From assembly GCA_018715885.1 (NCBI GenBank), contig DVKT01000032.1, positions 1-64,000 of the forward strand: DNA of 64,000 nucleotides, written 5' to 3'. The position numbers were made by a program, and so were the translations under genes. This document shows positions 53,932 through 62,308 of this stretch, piece after piece (the stretch's first letter is position 1; each line of letters opens with the position of its first letter). Source of the DNA: Caccoplasma intestinavium (GTDB lineage Bacteria > Bacteroidota > Bacteroidia > Bacteroidales > UBA11471). Below the pieces are notes generated by a model that did no database searches, was not told where the DNA came from, and worked only from the letters and a program-made list of their open reading frames with translations.

Positions 53932-53939
53932 TAAAGATA
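53932..53939 (-). promoter_or_regulatory. -7 element of the xyl operon
   Basis: Minus strand TATCTTTA, one mismatch to TAnnTTTG, 34 nt upstream of xylB. No TTTG at 19-21 nt (nearest at 25 nt), which would fit a promoter needing an activator. Confidence 0.45.
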
Positions 53940-54115
53940 CATTTTTTTGATAAAACAAGAAAAGCAAAAACTGTTCTTTTTTGACGTCTTATCTGTTATT
54001 TATTATAGCCCTTTGTCTTATAGGCCTTTATTGGAAAGATGGTTTGTATGGGTTGCGGTATTTTGGAAGAGAGGTGGATTTTTCGACCATGACTCTTGCA
54101 AAAGTTATATCCTTG

Positions 54116-54148
54116 TTTCGGGGAATATCGGGAAAAATTTTATCTTTG
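54116..54148 (+). promoter_or_regulatory. Promoter of ridA
   Basis: TTTC (54116-54119), 21-nt spacer, TATCTTTG (54141-54148), the latter exact. It lies 28 nt before the start codon. Confidence 0.65.
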
Positions 54149-54176
54149 TACCATAAATTCTAAAACTTTTTTTGTT

Positions 54177-54554
54177 ATGAAAACCGTTATCGCAACTGCT
54201 GCTGCACCTGCAGCCATCGGGCCGTATAGTCAGGCCATACAGGTCGGAAATATGCTTTTTACCTCGGGACAGATTCCTATCGATCCTGCTACATCGCAAT
54301 TTGTAGAAGGAGGTATCAAAGAACAGACGACTCAGGTTTTTGCCAATTTGAAGGCAGTCCTTGCCGAAGCCGGATATACGTTCGATGATGTAGTGAAGAC
54401 GACCGTCTTTTTGGCCGATATGTCTCTGTTCGTTCCGATGAACGAGGTATATGCTTCGCAATTCAGCGGTTCGTTTCCGGCACGGTCGGCTGTTGCCGTG
54501 AAAGAGTTACCCAAAGGGGCGTTGGTGGAAATTGAGGTAATCGCCGTGAAGTAA
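54177..54554 (+). CDS. ridA: RidA family reactive-intermediate deaminase
   Basis: 125 aa, the usual RidA length. Hydrolyses 2-aminoacrylate and related enamines released by PLP enzymes. The trimer active site residues are present: Tyr17 in GPYSQA, Arg103 in FPARSAVAV, and Glu119 in LVEIEVIA. The start at 54177 is chosen because it opens the conserved domain; the frame is open 27 codons upstream across the promoter. Monocistronic by its own promoter; a repeat cluster and a terminator follow. Confidence 0.95.
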   Translation: MKTVIATAAAPAAIGPYSQAIQVGNMLFTSGQIPIDPATSQFVEGGIKEQTTQVFANLKAVLAEAGYTFDDVVKTTVFLADMSLFVPMNEVYASQFSGSFPARSAVAVKELPKGALVEIEVIAVK

Positions 54555-54662
54555 AACGACACTACTGTTTTTCTATTTTATAGAAGAGATGCTTTGCAGA
54601 GTCTGGTTGACGGACGTGTGTGAAGCATCTTTTTTTGAATTATGTTTACACTCCCAAATGCT

Positions 54663-54812
54663 TGTCATTCCGAAGCGTCAGCGAGGAATATCATGAGAAA
54701 TATACGTTTAACAGGAGATTCTTCGGTACTTCGCACCTCAGAATGACATTGCTCCGTGGGGGGCTGCATCACAGAATAGAGATTCGTCGGGTTATACCCC
54801 TCAGAATGACAA
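54663..54812. repeat. Cluster C of palindromic intergenic repeats
   Basis: Reverse-complement copies of cluster A units. 54683-54724 matches 46363-46404 at 41 of 42 positions, and 54739-54810 is an obvious diverged copy of 46129-46200. A few more fragments (GTCAGAATGACATTT, GGTCATTCCG) run to about 54895. No gene in 54555-54962. Confidence 0.8.
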
Positions 54813-54891
54813 GAGACTTGTTGGGTGGAGGATTTTTCCTCCTTGCAGTTGTCAGAATGACATTTGGGTCATTCCGCTATATACGGGAATC

Positions 54892-54952
54892 TCTCATAGG
54901 TAATAAAAAAGTCTGCTCGAAATCCGAGCAGACTTTTTTATTACCTATGAGA
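54892..54952. terminator. Long bidirectional terminator between ridA and the gene at 54963
   Basis: A perfect 28-bp inverted repeat around AAATC. The core AAAAAAGTCTGCTCG with its complement is a standard terminator with A/T runs on both sides, and the outer TCTCATAGGTAATA extends it. Confidence 0.9.
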
Positions 54953-54962
54953 AAACGGTCGA

Positions 54963-56498
54963 TTAGAACGCGATGATCGTTTGACGGTAATTGCCGACTT
55001 TGACAATGTATGCTGCGCCCTGGTTGAGCGATACGCTTGTTGTTCCGTTGCAAATGAATTGAACCACTTTCTGTCCGGCAAGCGTATAGACTTCGGCTTG
55101 TGCGCCTTCCGCACCGTTGACGGTTATCAAGCCGTTGGCGTAACTTACCGTGATGTTTTCGGCATTTACGACATCGATAGCGCTGGTGTTATTGAAGGTT
55201 ACGGTATAGACATGTTGATTCTCGGGATTTACCTCGAAGTCGTTTCCTTTGACTGTAATGGTCGCAACAGACTCGTTTACTGCAACATCGACCGATGCGC
55301 CCTTACCATCGGAATAAGCCGTTATTTGGTCGATCGACGGGGTTTGTCCCGTTACAGTATAGGAGTAAGTTTCCTTATCGAATCCTTCCAGTGCCGTTCC
55401 TGCGATGACGATGGAGTCGAGCTTGGAGTTGTAGATGATCTCGATGTCGTCAACGGTAAGCGTGTCGTTGGCCGAACCGCCGGCTTTGGGATTGGTCGTG
55501 AGCGAAGCCAGCATATATTGTTCTCCCTCGGGAACGGTCGTTCCGGTGTAGGAGAACGGCGCACTGAAACGGGTCCATTCGCCGCATTCTGGAATCAGGA
55601 TTGTGGCGTCTCCTACCATGTGGGCACTGTCGGCGGACAGTTCCGGATCTTGGTACTCGAATTTGTCGTGCAGGATAAAGCGTCCTCGACCGTTTTCACT
55701 TCCTCCCGAAATGAATTTGGCATAGAGGCATACCGAGTCGGGAGTCCCTTTGAAGAGAAAGTAGTGTCCTTCATTGTCAAGGTCGGTAAAATTATAGTTT
55801 TTTGTGGAGTCTTCGGGAGTCATGCTACCCATATTGATGGCTCCTGTGGTCAGATTTCCATTGGCTTTTTTACCAAAAATATTTTTAGAATTTAATTCTA
55901 CGGCCGATCCACTGTTACGACCTTCTACTTTTTGGGGAGCCGGAGACATTGAGGAGGCCCAACTCATATCACCGACTGCTGATGCAAAAGAGTTCCAGCC
56001 GTTTCCGGGTTCTTTGTCCGAAGCCCATGCCTCGAAATCGGAGTTGGGAATTTGATAACCGTTATTGATGACAGGTTTTTCTACCTCTTCCATCGTTTCT
56101 TCATAATAGACCCAAATCTGTATGTCGCCTACCATGAAGAGTACGCCATTGGAAGAGATAGGGGCGGTATAATCTCCAGTAAGAAAGTTTCCTAAATACT
56201 GAACTTGCAGGTCCGACGGAGAGAAAGAAAAACTGTCTGATGTAACAGAGGCATCCAATGCTTCTTTTGTCGTTCCCTCTTTTACATAAAAAGTTATCGA
56301 CCAAATACCATTGCCGTGTGTACCGTATTCCAATGCGGCCGTACCCGTAAGTATGTCGTTTTTATCGGTGATGGTAAAACCTGTTATTTGAGGATCTTCG
56401 GTGTAGTCGGCTTTGTCGACTATAACACTGACGTTTTCAGCACATACAGATGCCAGCATACCGAATGCTGCGAATAAAGAGAGTAAAGTTTTTTTCAT
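54963..56498 (-). CDS. Secreted PCMD-like protein with T9SS-like C-terminal domain
   Basis: 511 aa. Signal peptide (LLSLFAAFGMLASVCA). An N-terminal beta-sandwich (about 22-130) precedes a region resembling the putative carbohydrate metabolism domain PCMD (about 145-355): NSDFEAWASDKEPGNGWNS opens it, and VDDIEIIYNSKLDSIVIAG closes it. A short Ig-like linker domain follows, and the last ~70 residues (VSYANGLITVNG to YRQTIIAF) resemble those of the two LRR proteins. Probably cell-surface glycan-related; the domain call is from memory of the family pattern. Confidence 0.7.
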   Translation of the reverse strand: MKKTLLSLFAAFGMLASVCAENVSVIVDKADYTEDPQITGFTITDKNDILTGTAALEYGTHGNGIWSITFYVKEGTTKEALDASVTSDSFSFSPSDLQVQYLGNFLTGDYTAPISSNGVLFMVGDIQIWVYYEETMEEVEKPVINNGYQIPNSDFEAWASDKEPGNGWNSFASAVGDMSWASSMSPAPQKVEGRNSGSAVELNSKNIFGKKANGNLTTGAINMGSMTPEDSTKNYNFTDLDNEGHYFLFKGTPDSVCLYAKFISGGSENGRGRFILHDKFEYQDPELSADSAHMVGDATILIPECGEWTRFSAPFSYTGTTVPEGEQYMLASLTTNPKAGGSANDTLTVDDIEIIYNSKLDSIVIAGTALEGFDKETYSYTVTGQTPSIDQITAYSDGKGASVDVAVNESVATITVKGNDFEVNPENQHVYTVTFNNTSAIDVVNAENITVSYANGLITVNGAEGAQAEVYTLAGQKVVQFICNGTTSVSLNQGAAYIVKVGNYRQTIIAF

Positions 56499-56525
56499 AA
56501 TTTAATTTGTTTTTGAATCTGGCCG

Positions 56526-56533
56526 CAAAGATA
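56526..56533 (-). promoter_or_regulatory. -7 element of the gene at 54963-56498
   Basis: Minus strand TATCTTTG, exact TAnnTTTG, 28 nt before the start codon; no clear -33 box. Confidence 0.55.
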
Positions 56534-56572
56534 TATACTATTTTGAGAATAAAAAAACTTTGAGAGATGTTT

Positions 56573-57874
56573 TTAGTTTTTTTTGTTCGCTTCTAAAAAA
56601 GCGAGCAAGTCAGCTACCACAAAACTGCTGCCGCCGATAAAGACAAAATCGTCGTCGCAGCTGTCGTGTAATGCGGCACGGTAGGCTTCGGGAACGCTAT
56701 CGTAGACATCGCCTTTCAATCCGGCTTCGGCAGCTTTGTCGCGCATCACACTGGCCGGCATGGCCCGGGGAATGGAGGCTTGCGTGAAGTAGTAGACGGC
56801 CTCCCGGGGGAGCATGGAGAGTACGCCCGAAATGTCTTTGTCGTTTACCATACCGAAGACGATGCGCAACGTGCGACACTTGATGCCTGCGAGCTGCTGC
56901 GAGATATATCGGAATCCGCCCGTATTGTGGCCTGTGTCGCAATAGGCGGGTGGCAGGGAGCCGACTTTTTGCCAGCGGCCTTGCAGACCGGTGAGGGTGG
57001 TAACATGTGCGAATCCCTCTTTTACGGCTTCTGGCGTTATGGCAAATCCCTGTTGTCGCAGTATGCGCAAGGCGCAGAGTATGGTTGCCGCATTTTTTTC
57101 TTGGCACAGGCCGCCCAGTTCATAGGTGAGGTATCCGTAGTCCCTGCTATCGATAGCCCATTGTCCGTTTTCGTCTGGTCGACAAGAAGTCAATACGTCG
57201 CTTTCCTGAGCGAAATATATGGGGGCCGACTCTTCGCGGGCTTTCTCTTCGAAAACACGTCGTACATCACCTTCGGCCTCCCCGATGACGACGGGAATAC
57301 CGCTTTTTATGATACCGGCCTTTTCGTGGGCGATAGAGGTGAGCGTGTGTCCAAGTTGGGCCATGTGGTCGTAACTTATGTTGGTAATGACGCATGCCCG
57401 GGGAGTAATGATATTGGTGCTGTCGAGACGGCCACCCAAACCCGTTTCGATGACGGCTACATCGACGTGGCGGGAAGCGAAGTAGTCGAAAGCCATCATC
57501 ATGGTAAGCTCGAAAAACGACGGGTGGATTTCTCGACTCGGTTCGAGGTACTTGTCGACAAATTCGAGTACGGCTTCCCGGGTAATCATTTCGCCGTTGA
57601 CCCGTATGCGTTCGCGGAAGTCTATGAGATGGGGTGAAGTGTAGAGACCCACTTTGTAACCGCTCTTTTGCAGGACGGCAGCCAGAACATGACTGGTCGA
57701 GCCTTTTCCGTTGGTCCCGGCGATATGTATGGTGGCATAGCGGCGGTGGGGGTAACCTACCAGCCGGTCGAGTGCGAGACTGTTGCCCAATCCTGGTTTA
57801 TAAGCCGATTGTCCTACTTGCTGGAAAACGGGAAGTTGCCGGTAGAGATATTGCAGCGTTTCTTCGTAATTCAT
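56573..57874 (-). CDS. folC: FolC, dihydrofolate/folylpolyglutamate synthase
   Basis: 433 aa. Adds glutamate to dihydropteroate and to folates. Mur ligase fold: the P-loop AGTNGKGSTSHVLA (about 52-65), the omega loop YTSPHLIDFRERI (about 79-91), VIETGLGGRLDSTN (about 140-153), ITNISYDHMAQLG with the Mg-binding His, and C-terminal YCDTGHNTGGFR. One enzyme usually does both reactions in bacteria. Starts 4 nt after the chromate-type transporter and shares its promoter. Confidence 0.95.
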   Translation of the reverse strand: MNYEETLQYLYRQLPVFQQVGQSAYKPGLGNSLALDRLVGYPHRRYATIHIAGTNGKGSTSHVLAAVLQKSGYKVGLYTSPHLIDFRERIRVNGEMITREAVLEFVDKYLEPSREIHPSFFELTMMMAFDYFASRHVDVAVIETGLGGRLDSTNIITPRACVITNISYDHMAQLGHTLTSIAHEKAGIIKSGIPVVIGEAEGDVRRVFEEKAREESAPIYFAQESDVLTSCRPDENGQWAIDSRDYGYLTYELGGLCQEKNAATILCALRILRQQGFAITPEAVKEGFAHVTTLTGLQGRWQKVGSLPPAYCDTGHNTGGFRYISQQLAGIKCRTLRIVFGMVNDKDISGVLSMLPREAVYYFTQASIPRAMPASVMRDKAAEAGLKGDVYDSVPEAYRAALHDSCDDDFVFIGGSSFVVADLLAFLEANKKN

Positions 57875-57877
57875 GAT

Positions 57878-58426
57878 TCAATAGATTAGGAATCCGGCGA
57901 TGCCGGCCAATATAATTAGAAGTATGGCGTTGACTCTGAAAAAAAAGTTGGCGGTAAGAACGGCGGCGAAGATACCGAGGCTGAAAAGGAATTGGCGGAA
58001 GTCTTCTCCGGGAGAACCGAAATTCTCTGTATTCATCAGCACGAGAGCTGCCGATGCAATGAGCCCGATAACAGCCGGACGTAATCCGGCAAACGTGTCG
58101 GTTACCGGCCGACTGTCGTGGTAACGCATGAAAAACTTGTACAGAATGAGCATGACGATAAACGAAGGGAGTACCAGCGCAAATGTCGCCAATGCTGCTC
58201 CCCATATACTGCCGGTGGCGGTATAGCCGATGTATGTGGCCGAGTTGATGCCGATAGGGCCGGGGGTCATCTGGCTGATGGCTATAATGTCGGTAAACTC
58301 TTGCGGGGTAAGCCAAGCATGTCGGGTTACGACCTCGCCCTGTATCATGGAGAGCATGGCGTACCCCCCGCCGAATCCGAAAAGTCCGATTTTGAAAAAC
58401 GAGTAGAATAGTTGCCACCACATCAT
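57878..58426 (-). CDS. Chromate transporter family protein, second half-size subunit
   Basis: 182 aa with five to six TM helices and the CHR-domain signatures FKIGLFGFGGGYAML (11-25) and ISQMTPGPIGINSATYIGY (about 49-67). A short-chain CHR protein; such pairs together equal one full-length ChrA and form heteromers. Export of chromate is known for long ChrA; the substrate of half-size pairs is often uncertain. The start 58426 overlaps the upstream gene's stop (ATGATG), so translation is coupled. Confidence 0.9.
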   Translation of the reverse strand: MMWWQLFYSFFKIGLFGFGGGYAMLSMIQGEVVTRHAWLTPQEFTDIIAISQMTPGPIGINSATYIGYTATGSIWGAALATFALVLPSFIVMLILYKFFMRYHDSRPVTDTFAGLRPAVIGLIASAALVLMNTENFGSPGEDFRQFLFSLGIFAAVLTANFFFRVNAILLIILAGIAGFLIY

Positions 58427-58968
58427 TGTGCACCTCTCTTTCTCTTGATGTTCCCGTAGAGATACCCTCCCGCACCGGCTATCAATACGACCCATATTGG
58501 GGAGAAGCCGAACAGCCAGATGAGCAGGGCCGCAGCAATGGGAATCCACAGATTATAACGGGTTATACGGGCCGACTTGCCCAATTTGAATACCGGAGCA
58601 GCGATGAGTGCGACTACGGCCGGACGTATGCCTTTGAAAATACGCTCTACTACCTCATTGTCCTGAAATTGCTTGAAAAACATGGCAATGAGCAATATGA
58701 TAATAAACGAGGGTAGGACAGTCCCGAGGGTAGCGGTTACCGCTCCGGTAAATTTGCGGATACGGTAGCCGGTAACGATCGATATGTTTACGGCCAAGAT
58801 ACCCGGTGCCGATTGGGACAGAGCGAGAATATCGACAAATTCCGAACTGTCGATCCATTTCTTTTTTCGCACCAGCTCCTCTTCTATGATGGGGACCATG
58901 GCATATCCTCCGCCTATGGTAAATGAGCCGATTTTGAAAAAAGTCCAAAAGAGTTGTAGGAATATCAT
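58423..58968 (-). CDS. Chromate transporter family protein, first half-size subunit
   Basis: 181 aa, paralogue of the next gene. FKIGSFTIGGGYAMVPII (10-27) and LSQSAPGILAVNISIVTGY (about 49-67) are the CHR motifs. Start MIFLQLF at 58968; a 13-codon upstream extension lacks similarity. First gene of the chr-chr-folC operon with a strong promoter at 59053-59084. Confidence 0.9.
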   Translation of the reverse strand: MIFLQLFWTFFKIGSFTIGGGYAMVPIIEEELVRKKKWIDSSEFVDILALSQSAPGILAVNISIVTGYRIRKFTGAVTATLGTVLPSFIIILLIAMFFKQFQDNEVVERIFKGIRPAVVALIAAPVFKLGKSARITRYNLWIPIAAALLIWLFGFSPIWVVLIAGAGGYLYGNIKRKRGAQ

Positions 58969-59052
58969 TTTTTGACAACGTTTTTCCCGGATCGGGACCC
59001 GGAACAACCCCTAAAACTGCCTTGTACCTGCGCAAAGCAGGAAAAGAGACGG

Positions 59053-59084
59053 CAAAGGTAGAAAAAATGAGAGCAGAAGCCAAA
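59053..59084 (-). promoter_or_regulatory. Promoter of the chromate-transporter/folC operon
   Basis: Minus strand: TTTG (59081-59084), 20-nt spacer, TACCTTTG (59053-59060). Both boxes exact. A second TACCTTTG lies at 59124-59131 without a -33 partner. The leader is about 80 nt. Confidence 0.8.
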
Positions 59085-59150
59085 TTTATTTAGATTATGC
59101 CGAGAGTTACTACTTTCATATAACAAAGGTAGACAAAAAATCAGAAACTA

Positions 59151-59181
59151 TTTGGTAATATCGAAAAATCAGTTACCTTTG
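59151..59181 (+). promoter_or_regulatory. Promoter of tRNA-Ser
   Basis: TTTG (59151-59154), 19-nt spacer, TACCTTTG (59174-59181). Both boxes are exact, 39 nt upstream of the mature tRNA. Confidence 0.85.
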
Positions 59182-59220
59182 CAACGCTTTTCGGGAGGAT
59201 ATGTTTTTCCTGTAAAGTAA

Positions 59221-59306
<86 letters not shown>

Positions 59307-59351
59307 TAATAGTCTTGAAGATCAGGACTGTACAAATGATACACAAATATG

Positions 59352-59399
59352 CACCCGGAAAGGAACCCATTTTTAAGGTCTTTTCGGGTGTTTTCTTTT
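59352..59399 (+). terminator. Probable terminator of the tRNA-Ser gene
   Basis: CACCCGGAAAGGAACC pairs imperfectly with GGTCTTTTCGGGTG, followed by TTTTCTTTTC. Confidence 0.6.
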
Positions 59400-59590
59400 C
59401 ATCCTTTTGAAGACTCATGTATTCGATTATAAATTCTATTGAGAAAGAGAATTTAAGAAAGGTAAAGATCGATAGCTTAGTATTACGTGTGTGGTATAGA
59501 TTGGGTGATAACGGTTTTTATGAGCGCAAATAGGTCTTATTTTGCACTTTGGCATTGATAGTTTATACAAATGTATAACATAAATATATA

Positions 59591-60085
59591 ATGGAACATC
59601 AATTTATTCTTTCCGGCGCATCGACAAAGGAGGAGCGTTATCGCGAGTTTTTGCCCCAGTTCGAGTCATTGGTAAGCGATGTCGATGATGAAATCGCCGT
59701 ATTGGCAAATGCTGCGGCTGCTTTGCGTGAGGTATTCGGCTTTTTCTGGATTGGTTTTTATCGGGTGAAAGGCGATTGCCTTATCCTCGGCCCTTTTCAA
59801 GGCAGTGTGGCTTGTTTCCGGATAAAAAAGGGTAAAGGCGTATGTGGTGCGGCTTGGGAACAAGGGCATACTATTATCGTTCCCGATGTAGATAAGTTCC
59901 CGGGACATATTGCGTGCAGCTCGCTTTCGCGTTCCGAAATAGTTGTTCCTGTTTTTTCGTCCGGAAAAGAACCGGTGGTGAAATGCGTCCTCGATATCGA
60001 CAGCGAGCAATATGCCACTTTCGACGACGTCGATAAATGTTACCTCGAAAAAATAGCTGACATTCTTTCTCAATCGCTTTATTGA
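59591..60085 (+). CDS. msrC: Free methionine-(R)-sulfoxide reductase (GAF-domain fRMsr)
   Basis: 164 aa, a single GAF domain. Reduces free Met-(R)-sulfoxide with thioredoxin. The three conserved cysteines are at 75 (SVACFRI), 85 (GKGVCGAAW) and 109 (GHIACS), with the same 10- and 24-residue spacing as in the E. coli enzyme. The substrate residues in GPFQG and SRSEIVVP are also present. No promoter is obvious just upstream (59534-59590 is AT-rich). Monocistronic. Confidence 0.93.
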   Translation: MEHQFILSGASTKEERYREFLPQFESLVSDVDDEIAVLANAAAALREVFGFFWIGFYRVKGDCLILGPFQGSVACFRIKKGKGVCGAAWEQGHTIIVPDVDKFPGHIACSSLSRSEIVVPVFSSGKEPVVKCVLDIDSEQYATFDDVDKCYLEKIADILSQSLY

Positions 60086-60544
60086 TATAATCTGTCTGCA
60101 TTTCTCACATTCGTGAGAGAATCTTTATTTGGGCATCGTATCACATTCCGAACGTGGGAGGTTGTGCGGTTGTCGGAACGTTTTGTTTCGGCAGGAAGAT
60201 TGTACGTGTCTGACCGAAAAGGAGTGCTTTTTGCCCATTTTGTCCTCCTCAGAGAGGAAATAGTAGAAAAAGTGCACATATATAACTTATTATTGACCCT
60301 CGGTAAAATTTTTCTGCTCTATTTTTGTAATAGGAATTAAACTTTTTATATGATTCCCGGTCATATAGACGAATATGGAAATTTTATATTCTTTTTTATT
60401 TTTCGAGAATACTTCCTGTTTTGTGGGGAGGGGTGTGAGGAATAGGTATGCTGTCCGGTTTTTGTTTTGCGGACAGGTAGATTCCATTCGTTTTTTCAGA
60501 TGTAATTATCGATTTTAAGGTCAATATAAAAAAACAAGAACAGT
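60086..60544 (+). other. 459-nt intergenic region before the GH28 gene
   Basis: No gene seen. A weak hairpin (TTCTCAC...GTGAGAGAA, about 60099-60121) may end msrC transcription. TATTTTTG at 60320-60327 is an exact -7 match without a -33 box. A perfect dyad TATATGA-7 nt-TCATATA lies at 60347-60367, and a hairpin CTGTCCG...CGGACAG at 60451-60476. If that -7 is used, the GH28 mRNA has a leader of over 200 nt with both structures in it. Confidence 0.5.
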
Positions 60545-62119
60545 ATGTATGGTATTTTAAAAAAGAGTCTGTTTATTTCTATGGCGGGAACTTTGCTTGC
60601 GGCTACTTCTTGCCAGATGACGCCGAAAATGTCGGAAAAAGAGTGCGTGACGAAAAATGTATACGAGAATGTACCTTTTGAGATGCCCGAGGTTTTGAAA
60701 CCGGTTTTTCCCGATTATCAAGTCAATATTCGTGATTTCGGTGCGAAAAGCGGAGGAAAAGAACTTTGTACCGAGGCTATCAACGAAGCTATTCGTACGG
60801 TACATGAAAGAGGTGGCGGAACCGTCGTTATTCCTGCCGGATTGTGGCTGACAGGACCTATCGTTTTGTTGAGCAATGTCAATTTACATACGGAGAAAAA
60901 TGCACTTGTAACATTCAGCGACGATTATAGTTTGTATCCGATTATCGATACTTCCTTCGAAGGCTCCGACGGAAAACGTTGTCAATCGCCCATATCGGCA
61001 TTGAATGCCGAAAACATTGCTGTTACGGGGCAAGGTGTGTTTGACGGAGCAGGAGATAAGTGGCGTCCCGTCAAGAAAATGAAGATGACCGATCGTCAAT
61101 GGAATGCATTGGTAAAATCGGGTGGAGAGGTCGATAAAGACGGTAAAATATGGTATCCCGATGCCGGTGCGTTGAAGGCTTCGGTGCTGATGTCGAAAAA
61201 AGGAGTTTCGAAAGAGTCGATAAGCACTGACGAATGGGAAGAAATGAAGGCGTGGTTACGTCCTGTCATGGTGAGCATCAGAAAGAGCAAAAAGGTTCTG
61301 TTGGAGGGGGTAACGTTCAAAAACTCTCCGGCATGGTGTATTCACCCGCTTTCTTGTGAGTCGTTGACTGTGAACGACGTGAAGGTTTTCAATCCGTGGT
61401 ATTCGCAAAACGGCGATGCCCTCGATGTGGAATCTTGCAAGAACGTATTGATTACGAATTGTCTCTTCGATGCCGGCGACGATGCTATCTGCTTGAAATC
61501 GGGTCGTGATGAGGAAGGTCGTCGGCGCGGAGAGCCCAGCGAAAATGTCATTGTCAAAGATAATGTCGTGTTGCATGGGCATGGCGGGTTTGTCATCGGC
61601 AGCGAGATGTCGGGTGGCGTAAAAAACGTCTATGTGTCGGGCTGTTCGTTTGTCGGTACCGATACGGGCTTGCGCTTTAAGAGTGCTCGTGGACGGGGTG
61701 GTGTCGTAGAGAATATCTATATCGACAACATCAATATGATTAACATATCGGGCGATGCGTTGACCTTTGACTTGTATTATATGGGAGGCGGAGCCAAGAA
61801 TGCCGAGATTCCTCCTGTCGATGAAGGAACGCCGTTGTTTAAGGATATACATATCTCTGATGTATATTGCAAGGGAGCCGGGCGTGCCGCCGGATTTAAC
61901 GGGTTGCCCGAAATGCCTGTCCGGAATATTACCGTGAAAAATATGGTTGTAACCGATGCCCGGAAAGGCGTGGCTATAAGCCGTGTCGACGGAATCGAAA
62001 TAGAAGGTCTCGATGTAGAAACAGAAGGTGTTGCTCTCCAAATAGAAAATGCGACCGATGTTGTCGTTAATGGAAAGAAATATGCCGAAGTAACCGACAG
62101 GGAGTCTGTTTCTCTCTGA
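60545..62119 (+). CDS. Glycoside hydrolase family 28 (polygalacturonase-type) lipoprotein
   Basis: 524 aa. Hydrolyses alpha-1,4-galacturonan or related pectin chains by inversion. A lipoprotein signal ends in AATSC (Cys23), so it is anchored in the outer envelope. After the family's N-terminal DFGAKSGGKELCTEAINEAI (64-83), the right-handed beta-helix carries the catalytic set: NGDALD (Asp291, Asp294), AGDDAICLKSG (Asp312, Asp313), GHGGFVIGSEMSGG (His346) and RFKS (Arg377, Lys379). All are intact. No SusC/SusD pair is next to it, so it is not in an obvious utilisation locus within the window. Confidence 0.95.
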   Translation: MYGILKKSLFISMAGTLLAATSCQMTPKMSEKECVTKNVYENVPFEMPEVLKPVFPDYQVNIRDFGAKSGGKELCTEAINEAIRTVHERGGGTVVIPAGLWLTGPIVLLSNVNLHTEKNALVTFSDDYSLYPIIDTSFEGSDGKRCQSPISALNAENIAVTGQGVFDGAGDKWRPVKKMKMTDRQWNALVKSGGEVDKDGKIWYPDAGALKASVLMSKKGVSKESISTDEWEEMKAWLRPVMVSIRKSKKVLLEGVTFKNSPAWCIHPLSCESLTVNDVKVFNPWYSQNGDALDVESCKNVLITNCLFDAGDDAICLKSGRDEEGRRRGEPSENVIVKDNVVLHGHGGFVIGSEMSGGVKNVYVSGCSFVGTDTGLRFKSARGRGGVVENIYIDNINMINISGDALTFDLYYMGGGAKNAEIPPVDEGTPLFKDIHISDVYCKGAGRAAGFNGLPEMPVRNITVKNMVVTDARKGVAISRVDGIEIEGLDVETEGVALQIENATDVVVNGKKYAEVTDRESVSL

Positions 62120-62143
62120 CAGGGAAATCATAGAGGAGAAGGT

Positions 62144-62188
62144 ATATGGGCAGATAGGCGAGTGGAAAAATCGCCTATCTGCCCATAT
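62144..62188 (+). terminator. Terminator after the GH28 gene
   Basis: ATATGGGCAGATAGGCGA pairs with TCGCCTATCTGCCCATAT around an A-rich loop. A second, weaker hairpin with AAGGCCGA/TCGGCTT follows at about 62204-62230. Confidence 0.8.
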
Positions 62189-62308
62189 TGTTGTTTACGA
62201 TAAAAGGCCGATTGGCCAAAAGGTCGGCTTGTCGTTATTCTTCCGAATATTGTCTTTGATATTTTCTTTTAAAAATTAATAGATATGTTTTTGTGATTTT
62301 TTTTGAGC

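Noticed and set aside
54620..54976. 118-codon + frame
   Set aside because: It runs through repeat cluster C and the terminator palindrome; not a gene.
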